Assembly: GCA_017458675.1 (NCBI GenBank)
Contig: JAFTAM010000153.1
Span: forward strand, 1-44,373
Origin: a bacterium
GTDB lineage: Bacteria > Vulcanimicrobiota > Xenobia > Xenobiales > Xenobiaceae
Direction: 5' to 3'
DNA: 44,373 bases
Positions within the stretch are counted from its first letter, which is position 1. Every line of letters begins with the position of its first letter. The notes beneath the pieces are model-generated. The model made no database searches, had not been told where the DNA came from, and was given only the letters and a program-made list of their open reading frames with translations. This document shows, one piece after another, positions 36,227 to 44,233 of the stretch. The position numbers and the translations under genes were made by a program.

Positions 36227-37264
36227 TTAAAATTTCTGCAGAGCCTCCTTCTGCTCTGCAGTAAGATCTTCGGGAAGCTTAACCATTAAACGGGCAAAAA
36301 TGCTGCCGCTGCCGCCCTTGGGGTTGGGAAGGCCCAGACCGGGCAGACGGAATATCTTTCCGTTCTGCGTACCCGGCTTTATGTTTATATCCACGGTCTT
36401 GCCGTTGGGAAGCCTGAGCGAAGCCGAGCCGCCCAGCAAAGCCTCCTTGAAGGGGACCCAGACTTCGCAGCGGAGATCGCGCCCTTCTATCTTATATTCC
36501 GGATCGGCGGCGATACTTATTTTTAAAACGACCGCGCCGTCTAAAATCCGCAGCTTGGCTACGCCGGCAGGAATATTGACCTCGACGGTCTTGTCTTCGC
36601 GGCGCATGCCCCGTCCTCCGCAGGCCCCGCAGACCGTGCCTGAGAGATGTCCGCCGCCTCCGCAGACCGAGCAGCTTTCCGGCTTGGAGACGGTGATCTG
36701 CTTTTTACAGCCTCCGTAAGCCTCGGCAAGGCTTAAGGTAATCTCCGCTTCAGATTTTTTCGGCTCGCTCTTGGGCATACCGCCGCCGCGTCCGTACGAG
36801 CCTCCGCCGAAACCCTGCCGTCCTCCTCCCATATTGCTGAAATTGAAGGAAAAGCCGCCGTTATTGGCGCCTCCTCCCATACCGCCGCCCATATTGCCGA
36901 AAAGCATATCGAAGAAGGGCGAACGTCCCGACTGTCCGGAAAACCTCGAAGCTCCGCCTCCGCCGGTAAACTGGGAAAAGATATCGCTGAAGTCAAAGCC
37001 GCCCGCGCCTCCGCCCGGCGGAGTTCTGCCGTCCTTGACGTACTTCCACTGCTCGCCGAACTGATCGTACTTGGCGCGCTTGTCCGGATCTCCCAGAACC
37101 TCATAAGCTTCATTTACGGAGCTGTATTTCTTCTCCGCCTCCTTGTCGCCGTGATTGAGATCGGGATGATACTTTTTGGTAAGCTTGCGGTACGCCGATT
37201 TTATATCCTTTAAGCTGGCGTTTCTGTCGACGCCCAAAATCTGATAATAATCTTTATATTCCAT
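36227..37264 (-). CDS. dnaJ: DnaJ-family co-chaperone with a single zinc site
   Basis: 345 residues. J-domain at 1-70 with HPD at 33-35 (stimulates the DnaK ATPase), a long Gly/Phe/Met-rich linker (80-165), a cysteine region and C-terminal peptide-binding domains. Only two C-x-x-C motifs are present (Cys198/201 and Cys212/215), enough for one zinc site; classical DnaJ has four motifs and two sites. It is thus intermediate between DnaJ and the zinc-free CbpA type. The frame is open to a TTG at 37291, but AGAGG eight bases before the ATG at 37264 and the [12 protein letters not shown] start decide for the latter. It follows grpE; dnaK is not adjacent. Confidence 0.9.
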   Translation of the reverse strand: MEYKDYYQILGVDRNASLKDIKSAYRKLTKKYHPDLNHGDKEAEKKYSSVNEAYEVLGDPDKRAKYDQFGEQWKYVKDGRTPPGGGAGGFDFSDIFSQFTGGGGASRFSGQSGRSPFFDMLFGNMGGGMGGGANNGGFSFNFSNMGGGRQGFGGGSYGRGGGMPKSEPKKSEAEITLSLAEAYGGCKKQITVSKPESCSVCGGGGHLSGTVCGACGGRGMRREDKTVEVNIPAGVAKLRILDGAVVLKISIAADPEYKIEGRDLRCEVWVPFKEALLGGSASLRLPNGKTVDINIKPGTQNGKIFRLPGLGLPNPKGGSGSIFARLMVKLPEDLTAEQKEALQKF

Positions 37265-37368
37265 AAGACAAACCTCTTTTCTAAAATTCAAATAAAAGAG
37301 AGCCCTATAAAAAGTCCCTCAGACAGCCGGCGCAATCCGAAAGCGCGGCCGCTTAAGAACCGATACCG

Positions 37369-37956
37369 CTACTTGGGCTGCCTGGCCACGCGCACCATGC
37401 TGGGACGCAGGAGGCGATCCCCCATTTTATAGCCCTTTTTAAATTCCATAGAGACCGTATCGTCGGGCAGATCCTCGCGTTCCTCCACCATGACCGCCTC
37501 GTGACAGGAAGGATCGAAGGGCTGTCCCACCGTTTCCAAAGCCGATATCTTATAGTTTTCCAGCATCTTTAAAGCGTCGCGCAGAACCAGCTCCACCCCC
37601 TGACGCAGAGCGGGAAGATCGCTGCCTTTATCGGCGGCCTGCACAGCCATCTCCAGATGATCGACCACGGTGAGCAGGCTGCGGAAAATCTCTTCCTTGG
37701 CATTTTCCACCCTGCGCTCAAAATTGGCGTCCAGACGCTTGCGATAGTTTTCCGAATCGGCGGTTACCCGCTTGAGCTGCTCCTGCAAAGCGGCGATCTC
37801 CGCATCTTTCGCCTCCAGAAGAGACTGCAGATCGGCCTCCTCCGCTTCTTCGGCGATATTTTCTTCCGGAACGTCAGCCTGGGGCTCCTGAGCCTCTCCG
37901 TCGCTGAAAAGCTTGTTAATCGTATCCTTAACCATATCCATAACCGTATTTTCCAC
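37369..37956 (-). CDS. grpE: Nucleotide exchange factor GrpE
   Basis: 195 residues. It releases ADP from DnaK. An acidic N-terminal tail (20-45) is followed by the long dimerising helix (45-110; SENYRKRLDANFERRVENAKEE) and the beta domain with VGQPFDPSCHEAV and KKGYKMGDRLLRPSMVRVA, which are diagnostic. The GTG start has AGGGA about six bases upstream; the ATG at codon 6 is an alternative. It precedes dnaJ with a 104-bp gap. No CIRCE inverted repeat (TTAGCACTC type) was found upstream, so HrcA control is not supported. Confidence 0.93.
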   Translation of the reverse strand: MENTVMDMVKDTINKLFSDGEAQEPQADVPEENIAEEAEEADLQSLLEAKDAEIAALQEQLKRVTADSENYRKRLDANFERRVENAKEEIFRSLLTVVDHLEMAVQAADKGSDLPALRQGVELVLRDALKMLENYKISALETVGQPFDPSCHEAVMVEEREDLPDDTVSMEFKKGYKMGDRLLRPSMVRVARQPK

Positions 37957-38011
37957 TCTCTTTCCCTGTAAAATCCGTATATCAAAAAAATAATTATCCG
38001 CTATCTCTTCT

Positions 38012-38040
38012 AATTTTAAATTTTAAAATTTTTTTTTCAA
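38012..38040 (-). promoter_or_regulatory. AT-rich palindrome overlapping a candidate grpE promoter
   Basis: A 19-bp perfect palindrome (AATTTTAAATTTTAAAATT, 38012-38030) lies about 55 bp before grpE. On the minus strand TTGAAA (plus 38035-38040) and TAAAAT (plus 38013-38018) are spaced by 16 bp, so the palindrome would cover the -10 region. It may be an operator or simple AT-rich DNA. Confidence 0.3.
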
Positions 38041-38164
38041 TTCAAAATTAGCCGCTGAAGCAAATTATAATGCAACTCATATACTTAGCCGCCGCAGCGG
38101 CGCCCCGGCGGCAGACGCAGGCGCGGGAATCCGCTTCGCCCGTTCCCGAAGGCGGCCAAAATTA

Positions 38165-38208
38165 AAAGAGCTCCGCATATCTGCCCAAAACAGAAAGAGA
38201 AGCTCTTT
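38165..38208 (-). terminator. Probable terminator after the 38231 gene
   Basis: AAAGAGCT and AGCTCTTT (plus 38165-38172 and 38201-38208) form an 8-bp stem with a 28-base loop; on the minus strand TTAATTTT follows. The large loop makes it weaker than the other terminators here. Confidence 0.5.
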
Positions 38209-38230
38209 GCTTATTATCCGATAAAAACTT

Positions 38231-39403
38231 TTAATACTTGAGAGTGGCGCGCTCCGCCAGAATATCCTCTAATACAAGAGTGACGCTGCGGTCGGAGAAA
38301 TTGCGGCCGGAGGCGTCGTATTTGAGGAAATAGACGTTGCCTTCGGTCTCCTGATCGGGAGCGAGAACACGATCCAGAACCTGATCGTAGCGCTCGGCCT
38401 TTACCCTGTTGCCCTGATCGTCGACCAGATAGGCGTGCCAGTTGAAGGGTTCAACCTGGACGTTGCTCTTGCCGGTGTTCTTCATCTTAACATGGAACAC
38501 CACAAATTTATCGACGCCCTTCTGAGAGTACAGACCGCCGCGCATGGCCATCCTCTGCTCCATATCGGTGCGTCCCTCCCGGAAGGCCATCATGTCGGAA
38601 TAAGCGTCTACCAGGCTTTCGCTCCACCAGGTTACCTCCACATCCAGACTGCAGAGCTTAACCGACTCCTTGGAACTTTTATTGTAGTTATACTCGTCGA
38701 TGATAGTGGGTATAATAATCTGAGGAGTCACTATATTAGTGGTGGTCAAAGTACTGAACATATTGTAAGCGTTCATGGGATTGATCGAAGTTTTGCTTCG
38801 GTTATCCACGCCGCCGGAGAAACTGACCTTCTTGGTGCATGAACTAAACAGCTTGTTATATGATTTTTCCGCCGTTTCCGCATTTTCTACCCTCTCCTTG
38901 GGCTTGTCCTTAAAACGCTTGTCCTGCTTGTTTTTAGGGACTCTCCGAGCCGCCGAGCTGTCGTTCATCGCCGTATCCGCGCCGATATCGCCGGGCAGAG
39001 CCGCACCGTCTGCGCCGATTTGAGCCTCGGAGCCGTCTGCGGCAGTCTGGGCCGAAGCGGATGCGGCAGGCAGGGACGCAGAGGAAGCAAAAGCCTTGGT
39101 GGTAGCCTTATCGCCCACGGTAACGCCGCTGCCGGAAACGACTTTGGCCTGGGTAGTGTAGTTATCGACCAGAACCGCCTCCAGCTCAGCCTTGGGCTTG
39201 CCGTTGCTGTATATATACCAGCGCGTGCCGGGAGTTACGTTGTCAGCCACGCCGCGGTTGACGGTGATCTCTCCACTCTGGCTGATATTAACCACCATGC
39301 CGTTTAAATCTGCCCAAACAGAAGCTGTAAAGGCGGAAAAAATAAAAGAACAGAAGGTTAATCCGTATAAAGATTTTTTCCAAAATGAAGTCAGACTGAA
39401 CAA
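38231..39403 (-). CDS. Secreted protein of unknown function with Ig-like C-terminal domain
   Basis: About 390 residues. Signal peptide (WKKSLYGLTFCSFIFSAFTASVWA, in pieces; cleavage after VWA). Residues about 33-105 resemble the small beta-barrel modules of envelope proteins (GEITVNRGVADNVTPGTRW ... VTVGDKAT). An Ala/Ser/Asp-rich linker follows, then a region ending in an Ig-like strand set (FVVFHVKMKNTGKSNVQVEP ... YLVDDQGNRV) that resembles DUF4352-type domains. No enzymatic motif is seen. A GTG at 39415 lies inside the GGGAGG ribosome site, so the TTG at 39403, ten bases behind it, is the better start. It is transcribed divergently from the BsuPI-like gene. Confidence 0.6.
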   Translation of the reverse strand: MFSLTSFWKKSLYGLTFCSFIFSAFTASVWADLNGMVVNISQSGEITVNRGVADNVTPGTRWYIYSNGKPKAELEAVLVDNYTTQAKVVSGSGVTVGDKATTKAFASSASLPAASASAQTAADGSEAQIGADGAALPGDIGADTAMNDSSAARRVPKNKQDKRFKDKPKERVENAETAEKSYNKLFSSCTKKVSFSGGVDNRSKTSINPMNAYNMFSTLTTTNIVTPQIIIPTIIDEYNYNKSSKESVKLCSLDVEVTWWSESLVDAYSDMMAFREGRTDMEQRMAMRGGLYSQKGVDKFVVFHVKMKNTGKSNVQVEPFNWHAYLVDDQGNRVKAERYDQVLDRVLAPDQETEGNVYFLKYDASGRNFSDRSVTLVLEDILAERATLKY

Positions 39404-39437
39404 AATAATATTCACCTCCCGCCGAATATCTGCTATT

Positions 39438-39466
39438 ATTATACACCGATATTATTTTTGAACCAA
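39438..39466 (-). promoter_or_regulatory. Sigma-70 promoter for the 38231 gene
   Basis: On the minus strand TTGGTT (plus 39461-39466), a 17-bp spacer and a perfect TATAAT (plus 39438-39443), about 35 bp before the proposed start. It occupies the short divergent interval shared with the plus-strand gene at 39496. Confidence 0.65.
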
Positions 39467-39495
39467 CAGCTTTTTAAAATAATTTGGAGTTAGAT

Positions 39496-40140
39496 ATGAC
39501 GACCAGCTCAGAATCACTAGGAAACGCGACGAATATTATTCCCCAAACCGCTCCGGAAGCTGACGGCAAAGAAGAAGCTGAAGCCAGGCTGCTCCCCAGG
39601 GTAAGAAAGAGCGGGCGCAATCTTCAGGATAACAGCGCCAGCGTAAAATTAGTCATAACGGTCTTAGGCGTACTTTTCGTCTTATTCATGATCCTCATGC
39701 ACTATTCCTTATCCTCCGGAACCAATCTCAACGCCAACGAAGCCAACCAGTCTTCGGACGGTCTCTATTACACCATGAAGATATCCAGCCGGCACAGCCC
39801 CAAGGATCCCATCATGCTGCTGATGTCAATAACCAATACCTCTCCGGTTCCCAAAACTCTTAACTTCGATAAAGATACGCAGGTCGATTTTATCATTCAG
39901 AACAGAGTAAACCTCTTCTTTGAATATCTCCCCATTGAAGTCTGGCGCTATTCAAAATCCAAAAACGCCTACATAAACAACCAGCGCAGCCTGACCATAC
40001 TTCCCAACGAGGAGCGAGTATTCCCCGTAAAATGGAACCAGATCGACAACGAAGGCAACAGGGTGCAGAGCGGACGCTATATAATCACCTGTCAAGTCAA
40101 TACCACCGGCGGCGCCAGGAACCTCAAGATAGGCGGATAG
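39496..40140 (+). CDS. Single-pass membrane protein with BsuPI-like domain
   Basis: 214 residues. A charged N-terminal part of about 48 residues is followed by one membrane helix (51-69, LVITVLGVLFVLFMILMHY) and an extracytoplasmic beta domain. That domain matches the BsuPI (intracellular proteinase inhibitor) pattern: SITNTSPVPKTLNF, IEVWRYSKSKNAY, LTILPNEERVFPVKWNQID and VQSGRYIITCQV. BsuPI domains in exported proteins occur widely with no settled role; protease inhibition is only a possibility. The frame starts at a TTG (39484), but that TTG is part of the TTGGAG ribosome site, so the ATG at 39496 is chosen. Confidence 0.7.
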   Translation: MTTSSESLGNATNIIPQTAPEADGKEEAEARLLPRVRKSGRNLQDNSASVKLVITVLGVLFVLFMILMHYSLSSGTNLNANEANQSSDGLYYTMKISSRHSPKDPIMLLMSITNTSPVPKTLNFDKDTQVDFIIQNRVNLFFEYLPIEVWRYSKSKNAYINNQRSLTILPNEERVFPVKWNQIDNEGNRVQSGRYIITCQVNTTGGARNLKIGG

Positions 40141-40256
40141 CTGGAAACGACCTAAGCTTGAATCTCCTTCACGTACCGACAGAACGCTTTAAAGGCAGGA
40201 AGTTGAAAAATATCCAGGAAATGCTTTCGGTATCAATTTTTTAAGATTGGAGTTTA

Positions 40257-40621
40257 GTGCGGAACGGGCGGCCGCGGAGGCTTAACAACCTCTGAGGAAA
40301 GTCCGGGCTCCCCAGGGCAGGGCGCCGGATAACGTCCGGTAGAGGCAACTCTCAGGATAGTGCCACAGAAATGTAGACCGCCCGGAGCGATCCGGGCAAG
40401 GGTGCAACGGCGGGGTAAGAGCCCACCGGCGTTTCGGAAACGGAACGGCCAGGTAAACCCCGCCTGGAGCAAGATATAAGAGGTACGCCCAGGCAGGCGT
40501 CCGACGGCCCGTCGGCTCCCTCTTTACAAATCGCTGGAGGAATATGGCGACATATTTCACAGATAAATGGCCGCCTTCCGCTTCTTCAGGCGGAAACAGA
40601 ACCCGGCTTACAGTTCCGCGC
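40257..40621 (+). ncRNA. rnpB: RNase P RNA, bacterial class A
   Basis: The RNA subunit that cleaves 5' leaders from tRNA precursors. Conserved blocks are present in order: GAGGAAAGTCCGGGCTCCCC near 40294, a GGTAGAGGCAACTC-type cruciform region, ACAGAAATGTAGACCGCC, GGTGCAACGGCGGGGTAAGA, AGATAAATGGCCGCC and ACAGAACCCGGCTTACA. The ends pair as helix P1 (GCGGAAC at 40259-40265 with GTTCCGC at 40613-40619). About 365 nt, the usual size. An open frame on the opposite strand through this region is a by-product. The promoter is not clear; TAAGAT at 40242 is a possible -10. Confidence 0.95.
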
Positions 40622-40681
40622 TTTTCTCCCGTCTTTACAGACAAAGCTTATCTGACTTAAAAAAAAATAACGCAAAATTGC

Positions 40682-40715
40682 AAGGTAGGCGCTGCTGTAC
40701 AAAAGTGCGTACCTT
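40682..40715 (+). other. Imperfect hairpin in the leader of the 40745 gene
   Basis: AAGGTA and TACCTT (40682-40687, 40710-40715), with further partial pairing of GCGC and GTGC inside, form a stem about 30 bases before the start codon. No T-run follows, so it is not a terminator. Its role is unknown. Confidence 0.35.
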
Positions 40716-40744
40716 AACAAAAATCTAAGGAGACTACTTTATAA

Positions 40745-42328
40745 ATGCGAGTAACCAACCGCTTGCTTTTGGGACTGGCCTGTTCCGCCCTCTGCTTCGC
40801 TTTTGCCGGCTGCAGCGATGATGATCACACCTACAGTCCCACCGACAGTACGCAGAATTTCTATCTAAGCAATATTCCCAATACTCAGACCTCTACGGTT
40901 ATTGTTAGCAACGGCTCCAGCGGCAGTTCGGCCTCCGCCCAGATATACTTAACCAGCAACGAGCCCACCGGCGATCCTTTAAATATCAAAACCGAGCGCG
41001 CCGACACCTACGCCCGCTCTTCCGCGAAGGGCGCCGAAGTAATAGAGAAGACCGCCGTAAAGGTCAAAACCGCCGACGCTAAGCTGGAGTTCACTCCCAA
41101 CACCAAATATACCGACATGGAAAAGGGTGAAATCACCGATATCTATGTCAATAAGGACGGCAAAAACGTATCCGTTCCCATTATGAAGCTGACCGGCAAT
41201 ACCGAAACGAACGGCGTTCTGGTGTTTTCTCAGGTTGATGCGGAAACGATGGAATCGGTCATAGATCATGACGCCGCCATAGAGATAGATCAGGCCTATG
41301 CCGTAAAGAATCCTTATAACTCCGAAGGCACGCCTATTATGGATTCGGCCCACGAAATTGCCGGCAAAGAGTTCAGCCCCGGCATCGACGGCGAGGAGAA
41401 GATTATCGTCGTAGTTCTCAACGGCGAAATGATGGATGAAGATCAGGCCTCTTTCGTAAATTATAACGACGAGTATCCCATCTCTGAAGAGAAATACAGC
41501 AACCAGGGCGAGATTATCTATTTAAACGGCTCCCTCAATGACAAAGAAAAGATGCTGCAGGGTCTGGCCCAGGGCATCGCCCATCTTTGCAGCTTCAACC
41601 AGAAGGTCTGCAGAGACGGCGAATACGACGGAACTCTTGAAGACGAAGTCATCGAGGAAGGACGCTCCCGCTTCGTGGCCGATTACAGCGGCTTCTCTCT
41701 GAGCGGAAGCTATACTGACGAATCCGGCGAAGAGCCTGTTACGCTGATGGCCTGCAACGAGCTTCTGCTGAATGATGTCGACGCCTATTTAAAGGCTCCT
41801 CATACCGCCACTATGCTCATGATAAACAGCGACGACCCGTCTGTTTCCTACGGACAGGGCTATCTGCTCCACAGATATATCGCCGACCGCTTCGGCGCCG
41901 AGGCTGTACGCAGAGCCGCCGTCAGCTCTTTAACCGGCCGCAATAACCTGGCCGAATATACCGGCTTGAGCTTTGACGAGCTGTTCTCCGATTTCACCGT
42001 AGCCAACTCCATAAGCAATCTCAATAACACCGACAGCATTTACGCCTACAAGAGCATTGCCCTCAACGAAACTTACGGCCTCGAAGGCGATCAGGTCACT
42101 CTGAACCGAGCTGTTCCCATAAAAATGGAGCTCACCAAGGGACATCTGACCGAAGCCTATACCGTCAAGGCCTGGTCCAGCAATTACTTCAGCTTCAACT
42201 ATACCAATACAGTAAAAAATCTGCATATCGGCGTTGCCGCTCCCACCTCCGAAAGCATCCTTCATCTGGCTTTAGTGGAAAACAGCCTTCTCAAGGGACT
42301 GTACTCTCCCAGCGACGAGGAGCAGTAA
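40745..42328 (+). CDS. Lipoprotein, degenerate paralogue of an HExxH metallopeptidase
   Basis: 527 residues. Lipoprotein signal with FAGC (Cys23). About residues 24-120 form a Ser/Thr-rich and beta-rich region; the remainder aligns end to end with the protein at 42614-44194 (FSPGIDGEEKII, DEYPISEE, GEIIYLNG, CSFNQKV, EEGRS, GYLLHRYIADRFG, FADF-like). Where the paralogue has H-E-F-Q-H, this one has Q-G-I-A-H (residues 276-280), so the first zinc His and the catalytic Glu are gone while the later EEGRS remains. It is therefore predicted to be a non-catalytic member, perhaps a binding partner or decoy. AAGGAG lies a rather long 13 bases before the ATG. A terminator follows. Confidence 0.75.
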   Translation: MRVTNRLLLGLACSALCFAFAGCSDDDHTYSPTDSTQNFYLSNIPNTQTSTVIVSNGSSGSSASAQIYLTSNEPTGDPLNIKTERADTYARSSAKGAEVIEKTAVKVKTADAKLEFTPNTKYTDMEKGEITDIYVNKDGKNVSVPIMKLTGNTETNGVLVFSQVDAETMESVIDHDAAIEIDQAYAVKNPYNSEGTPIMDSAHEIAGKEFSPGIDGEEKIIVVVLNGEMMDEDQASFVNYNDEYPISEEKYSNQGEIIYLNGSLNDKEKMLQGLAQGIAHLCSFNQKVCRDGEYDGTLEDEVIEEGRSRFVADYSGFSLSGSYTDESGEEPVTLMACNELLLNDVDAYLKAPHTATMLMINSDDPSVSYGQGYLLHRYIADRFGAEAVRRAAVSSLTGRNNLAEYTGLSFDELFSDFTVANSISNLNNTDSIYAYKSIALNETYGLEGDQVTLNRAVPIKMELTKGHLTEAYTVKAWSSNYFSFNYTNTVKNLHIGVAAPTSESILHLALVENSLLKGLYSPSDEEQ

Positions 42329-42357
42329 GCTGAGGTAAGTTTTATCATATAAACTGC

Positions 42358-42397
42358 AAGCCTCTGTTCGGAAATATATTTCTGCAGAGGCTTTTAA
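42358..42397 (+). terminator. Rho-independent terminator of the 40745 gene
   Basis: AAGCCTCTG and CAGAGGCTT (42358-42366 and 42385-42393) form a 9-bp stem with an 18-base loop, followed by TTAAATTT. It separates the two paralogous lipoprotein genes. Confidence 0.7.
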
Positions 42398-42409
42398 ATT
42401 TGCGGCAGC

Positions 42410-42437
42410 CTGCCGCCGGCTATACGGCCCCGGCGGC
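42410..42437. repeat. GC-rich palindrome (possible REP-like unit)
   Basis: TGCCGCCGG and CCGGCGGCA flank a short loop between the two lipoprotein genes. The segment CCCCGGCGGCAGACG also occurs near 38104-38118, again between genes and next to GCCGCCG. Two partial copies are too few to prove a repeat family. Confidence 0.35.
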
Positions 42438-42509
42438 AGACGAATCAAACGCAATGTAAATTTCTGAAAAAAAACACGCGTTTATATAAAACTGCGCAAA
42501 TTTTTGCCG

Positions 42510-42515
42510 TATAAT
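42510..42515 (+). promoter_or_regulatory. Candidate -10 box for the 42614 gene
   Basis: A perfect TATAAT lies about 100 bp before the start codon, after the upstream terminator. No good -35 hexamer stands at 16-18 bp, so an activator may be needed if this is a promoter. Confidence 0.35.
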
Positions 42516-42613
42516 GATTTTTGCACGGAAACAGCGGACGCTGCCGGTCTCCTGTGCATAGGCGTATAAAAAATCAGCGAATTACTCTATCTTTATAAAA
42601 AAAGGCGGGAAAT

Positions 42614-44194
42614 ATGTTCATAAGCAAGCGTTTAATTCTAGGTCTGGCCTGCACGGCCTTATGCGCAGCTTTTGCAGGCTGCGGAGGAGGCGGCTCCAGC
42701 AGCGGCGGAAGCTACAACCCGGTAAATCCCACCGTCAGCGGCAATTATCTTTTTCAAGTAGGTTCTCTCTCTTCAGATTACACAGCCACTATGCTGGTCA
42801 GCAGCACCTCGACTGCCAGCGAAAACATAGAACTCAGCGTCAACACGCCCACCGTCGCCAAAGCCTCAGAGGCAGCGGAAGCTAAAACCGACGAAGCGGA
42901 AGGCATTGGTCCTCACGATTTTACCAACATACTGGCGGAAAAATTCCGTCCCGAAGCGGACAGAGTGGCCCTTAACGCTAAAATTAACGGCAAGCCGGAT
43001 TTTAAAACCAATACTAAATACACCGACTGCGCCAAAGACGATACCGTAGAGATCTACGTTTATAAAAATCTGAGAAATCTGACAAAAATTGATGTTAAAA
43101 AAGTAGTCGACAACAGCGAAACCTCCAGCGTTCTGGTTTTCTCGGAAATATTGAACGACGGCTCGACAATCATCAGTCATGATAAAGCCCTGGAAATTGA
43201 CGAGGTCTTCGGAACCAACAATATCTACCATAAAAACGGCGCGCCCATCGCCAAAACCGTGCGCAGTACCTTCGGCAAAGAGTTCAGCCCCGGCATCGAC
43301 GGAACCGATAAAATTATTATTTTCGTTCTGCAGAGCAGCACGATAGGCAACGGAGTTTACGGATACTTCAACGGCGCCGACGAGTATCCGACTAATGAAT
43401 CCAGTTCCAGCAACGAAGGCGAGATACTCTACGTCAACGGCGACATAGACGATTACGACTTGTACTCCACTATCGGCCATGAATTCCAGCACATGTGCAG
43501 CTATAATCAAAAGGTCATTTTAGACGGCGCATATTCAGGAGAGATGGAAAAGAGCTCCGTCAATGAGGGACGCTCGGTTTTAGCCGAAGACCTCTGCGGC
43601 TTCAGTCTCAAGGGCAGCGACGGCGAAGGCGAAACCTGCAATACCTACATCCTCCAATGCGCTTCCTCTTACTTAAATACTCCTGAAGACGTATCGTTCT
43701 CTGAATTCAACAATACCAACGGAGAATACGGAGGCAACTATCTGCTGCAGAGATATGTAGCCGACCGCTTCGGAATCAGCGTAATTACCGATGCCGCCAC
43801 CAATACCGATACCGGCCTGGATAACGTGGCCAATGCTGCGGGCATACCGTTCAGGCAGCTCTTTGCCGATTTCGGCGTTGCCAATCTGGTAAGCAACCTC
43901 AACGGCGCTGATAAAATCTACAACTATAAAGCTATTTCTCTCACCGAAGCTTACGGCGACAATTCCAAAAAGCTGGGCCATGCCGAGCCTGCCAGCGTTG
44001 TTATAAACAACGCCTCCAATATCGCCAGAGCTACCGTACAGCCTTACAGCAACAGCTATTACAGTTTCCGCTGCAGCAGCGCCGCCAGCAACCTGCAGGT
44101 CGGCCTGACCGCTCCCAGTTCCACCAGCGTGTCCAAAATGGCCTTGCTCGGTCCGAACGGCTTAAATAAGCTCCTGGACGCCATAAAGCAGTAG
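42614..44194 (+). CDS. Lipoprotein with HExxH zinc metallopeptidase domain (M30-like)
   Basis: 526 residues. Lipoprotein signal with FAGC (Cys23) followed by a Gly/Ser tract. The C-terminal two thirds contain GHEFQHMCSYNQKV with the zinc motif H289-E290-F-Q-H293 and, 25 residues on, VNEGRS with E318 as the likely third ligand, the gluzincin arrangement. H-E-x-x-H-M-x-x-x-N-Q resembles the M30 (hyicolysin-like) peptidases. It would be a surface or periplasmic endopeptidase. It is homologous over its length to the gene at 40745, which lacks the motif. GGCGGGA lies seven bases before the ATG. Substrate unknown. Confidence 0.8.
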   Translation: MFISKRLILGLACTALCAAFAGCGGGGSSSGGSYNPVNPTVSGNYLFQVGSLSSDYTATMLVSSTSTASENIELSVNTPTVAKASEAAEAKTDEAEGIGPHDFTNILAEKFRPEADRVALNAKINGKPDFKTNTKYTDCAKDDTVEIYVYKNLRNLTKIDVKKVVDNSETSSVLVFSEILNDGSTIISHDKALEIDEVFGTNNIYHKNGAPIAKTVRSTFGKEFSPGIDGTDKIIIFVLQSSTIGNGVYGYFNGADEYPTNESSSSNEGEILYVNGDIDDYDLYSTIGHEFQHMCSYNQKVILDGAYSGEMEKSSVNEGRSVLAEDLCGFSLKGSDGEGETCNTYILQCASSYLNTPEDVSFSEFNNTNGEYGGNYLLQRYVADRFGISVITDAATNTDTGLDNVANAAGIPFRQLFADFGVANLVSNLNGADKIYNYKAISLTEAYGDNSKKLGHAEPASVVINNASNIARATVQPYSNSYYSFRCSSAASNLQVGLTAPSSTSVSKMALLGPNGLNKLLDAIKQ

Positions 44195-44233
44195 CATAAC
44201 GCTCATATAGGCCTCTGAAGGGACCCAAGAAAG

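Noticed and set aside
37957..38230. CIRCE/HrcA operator upstream of grpE
   Set aside because: The TTAGCACTC-N9-GAGTGCTAA pattern is absent; only an AT palindrome is present.
40282..40644. Open frames on the minus strand
   Set aside because: They lie across the RNase P RNA and are artefacts of a GC-rich structural RNA.
42866..43510. 214-codon open frame on the minus strand
   Set aside because: Antisense to the 42614 lipoprotein gene, no recognisable motif.
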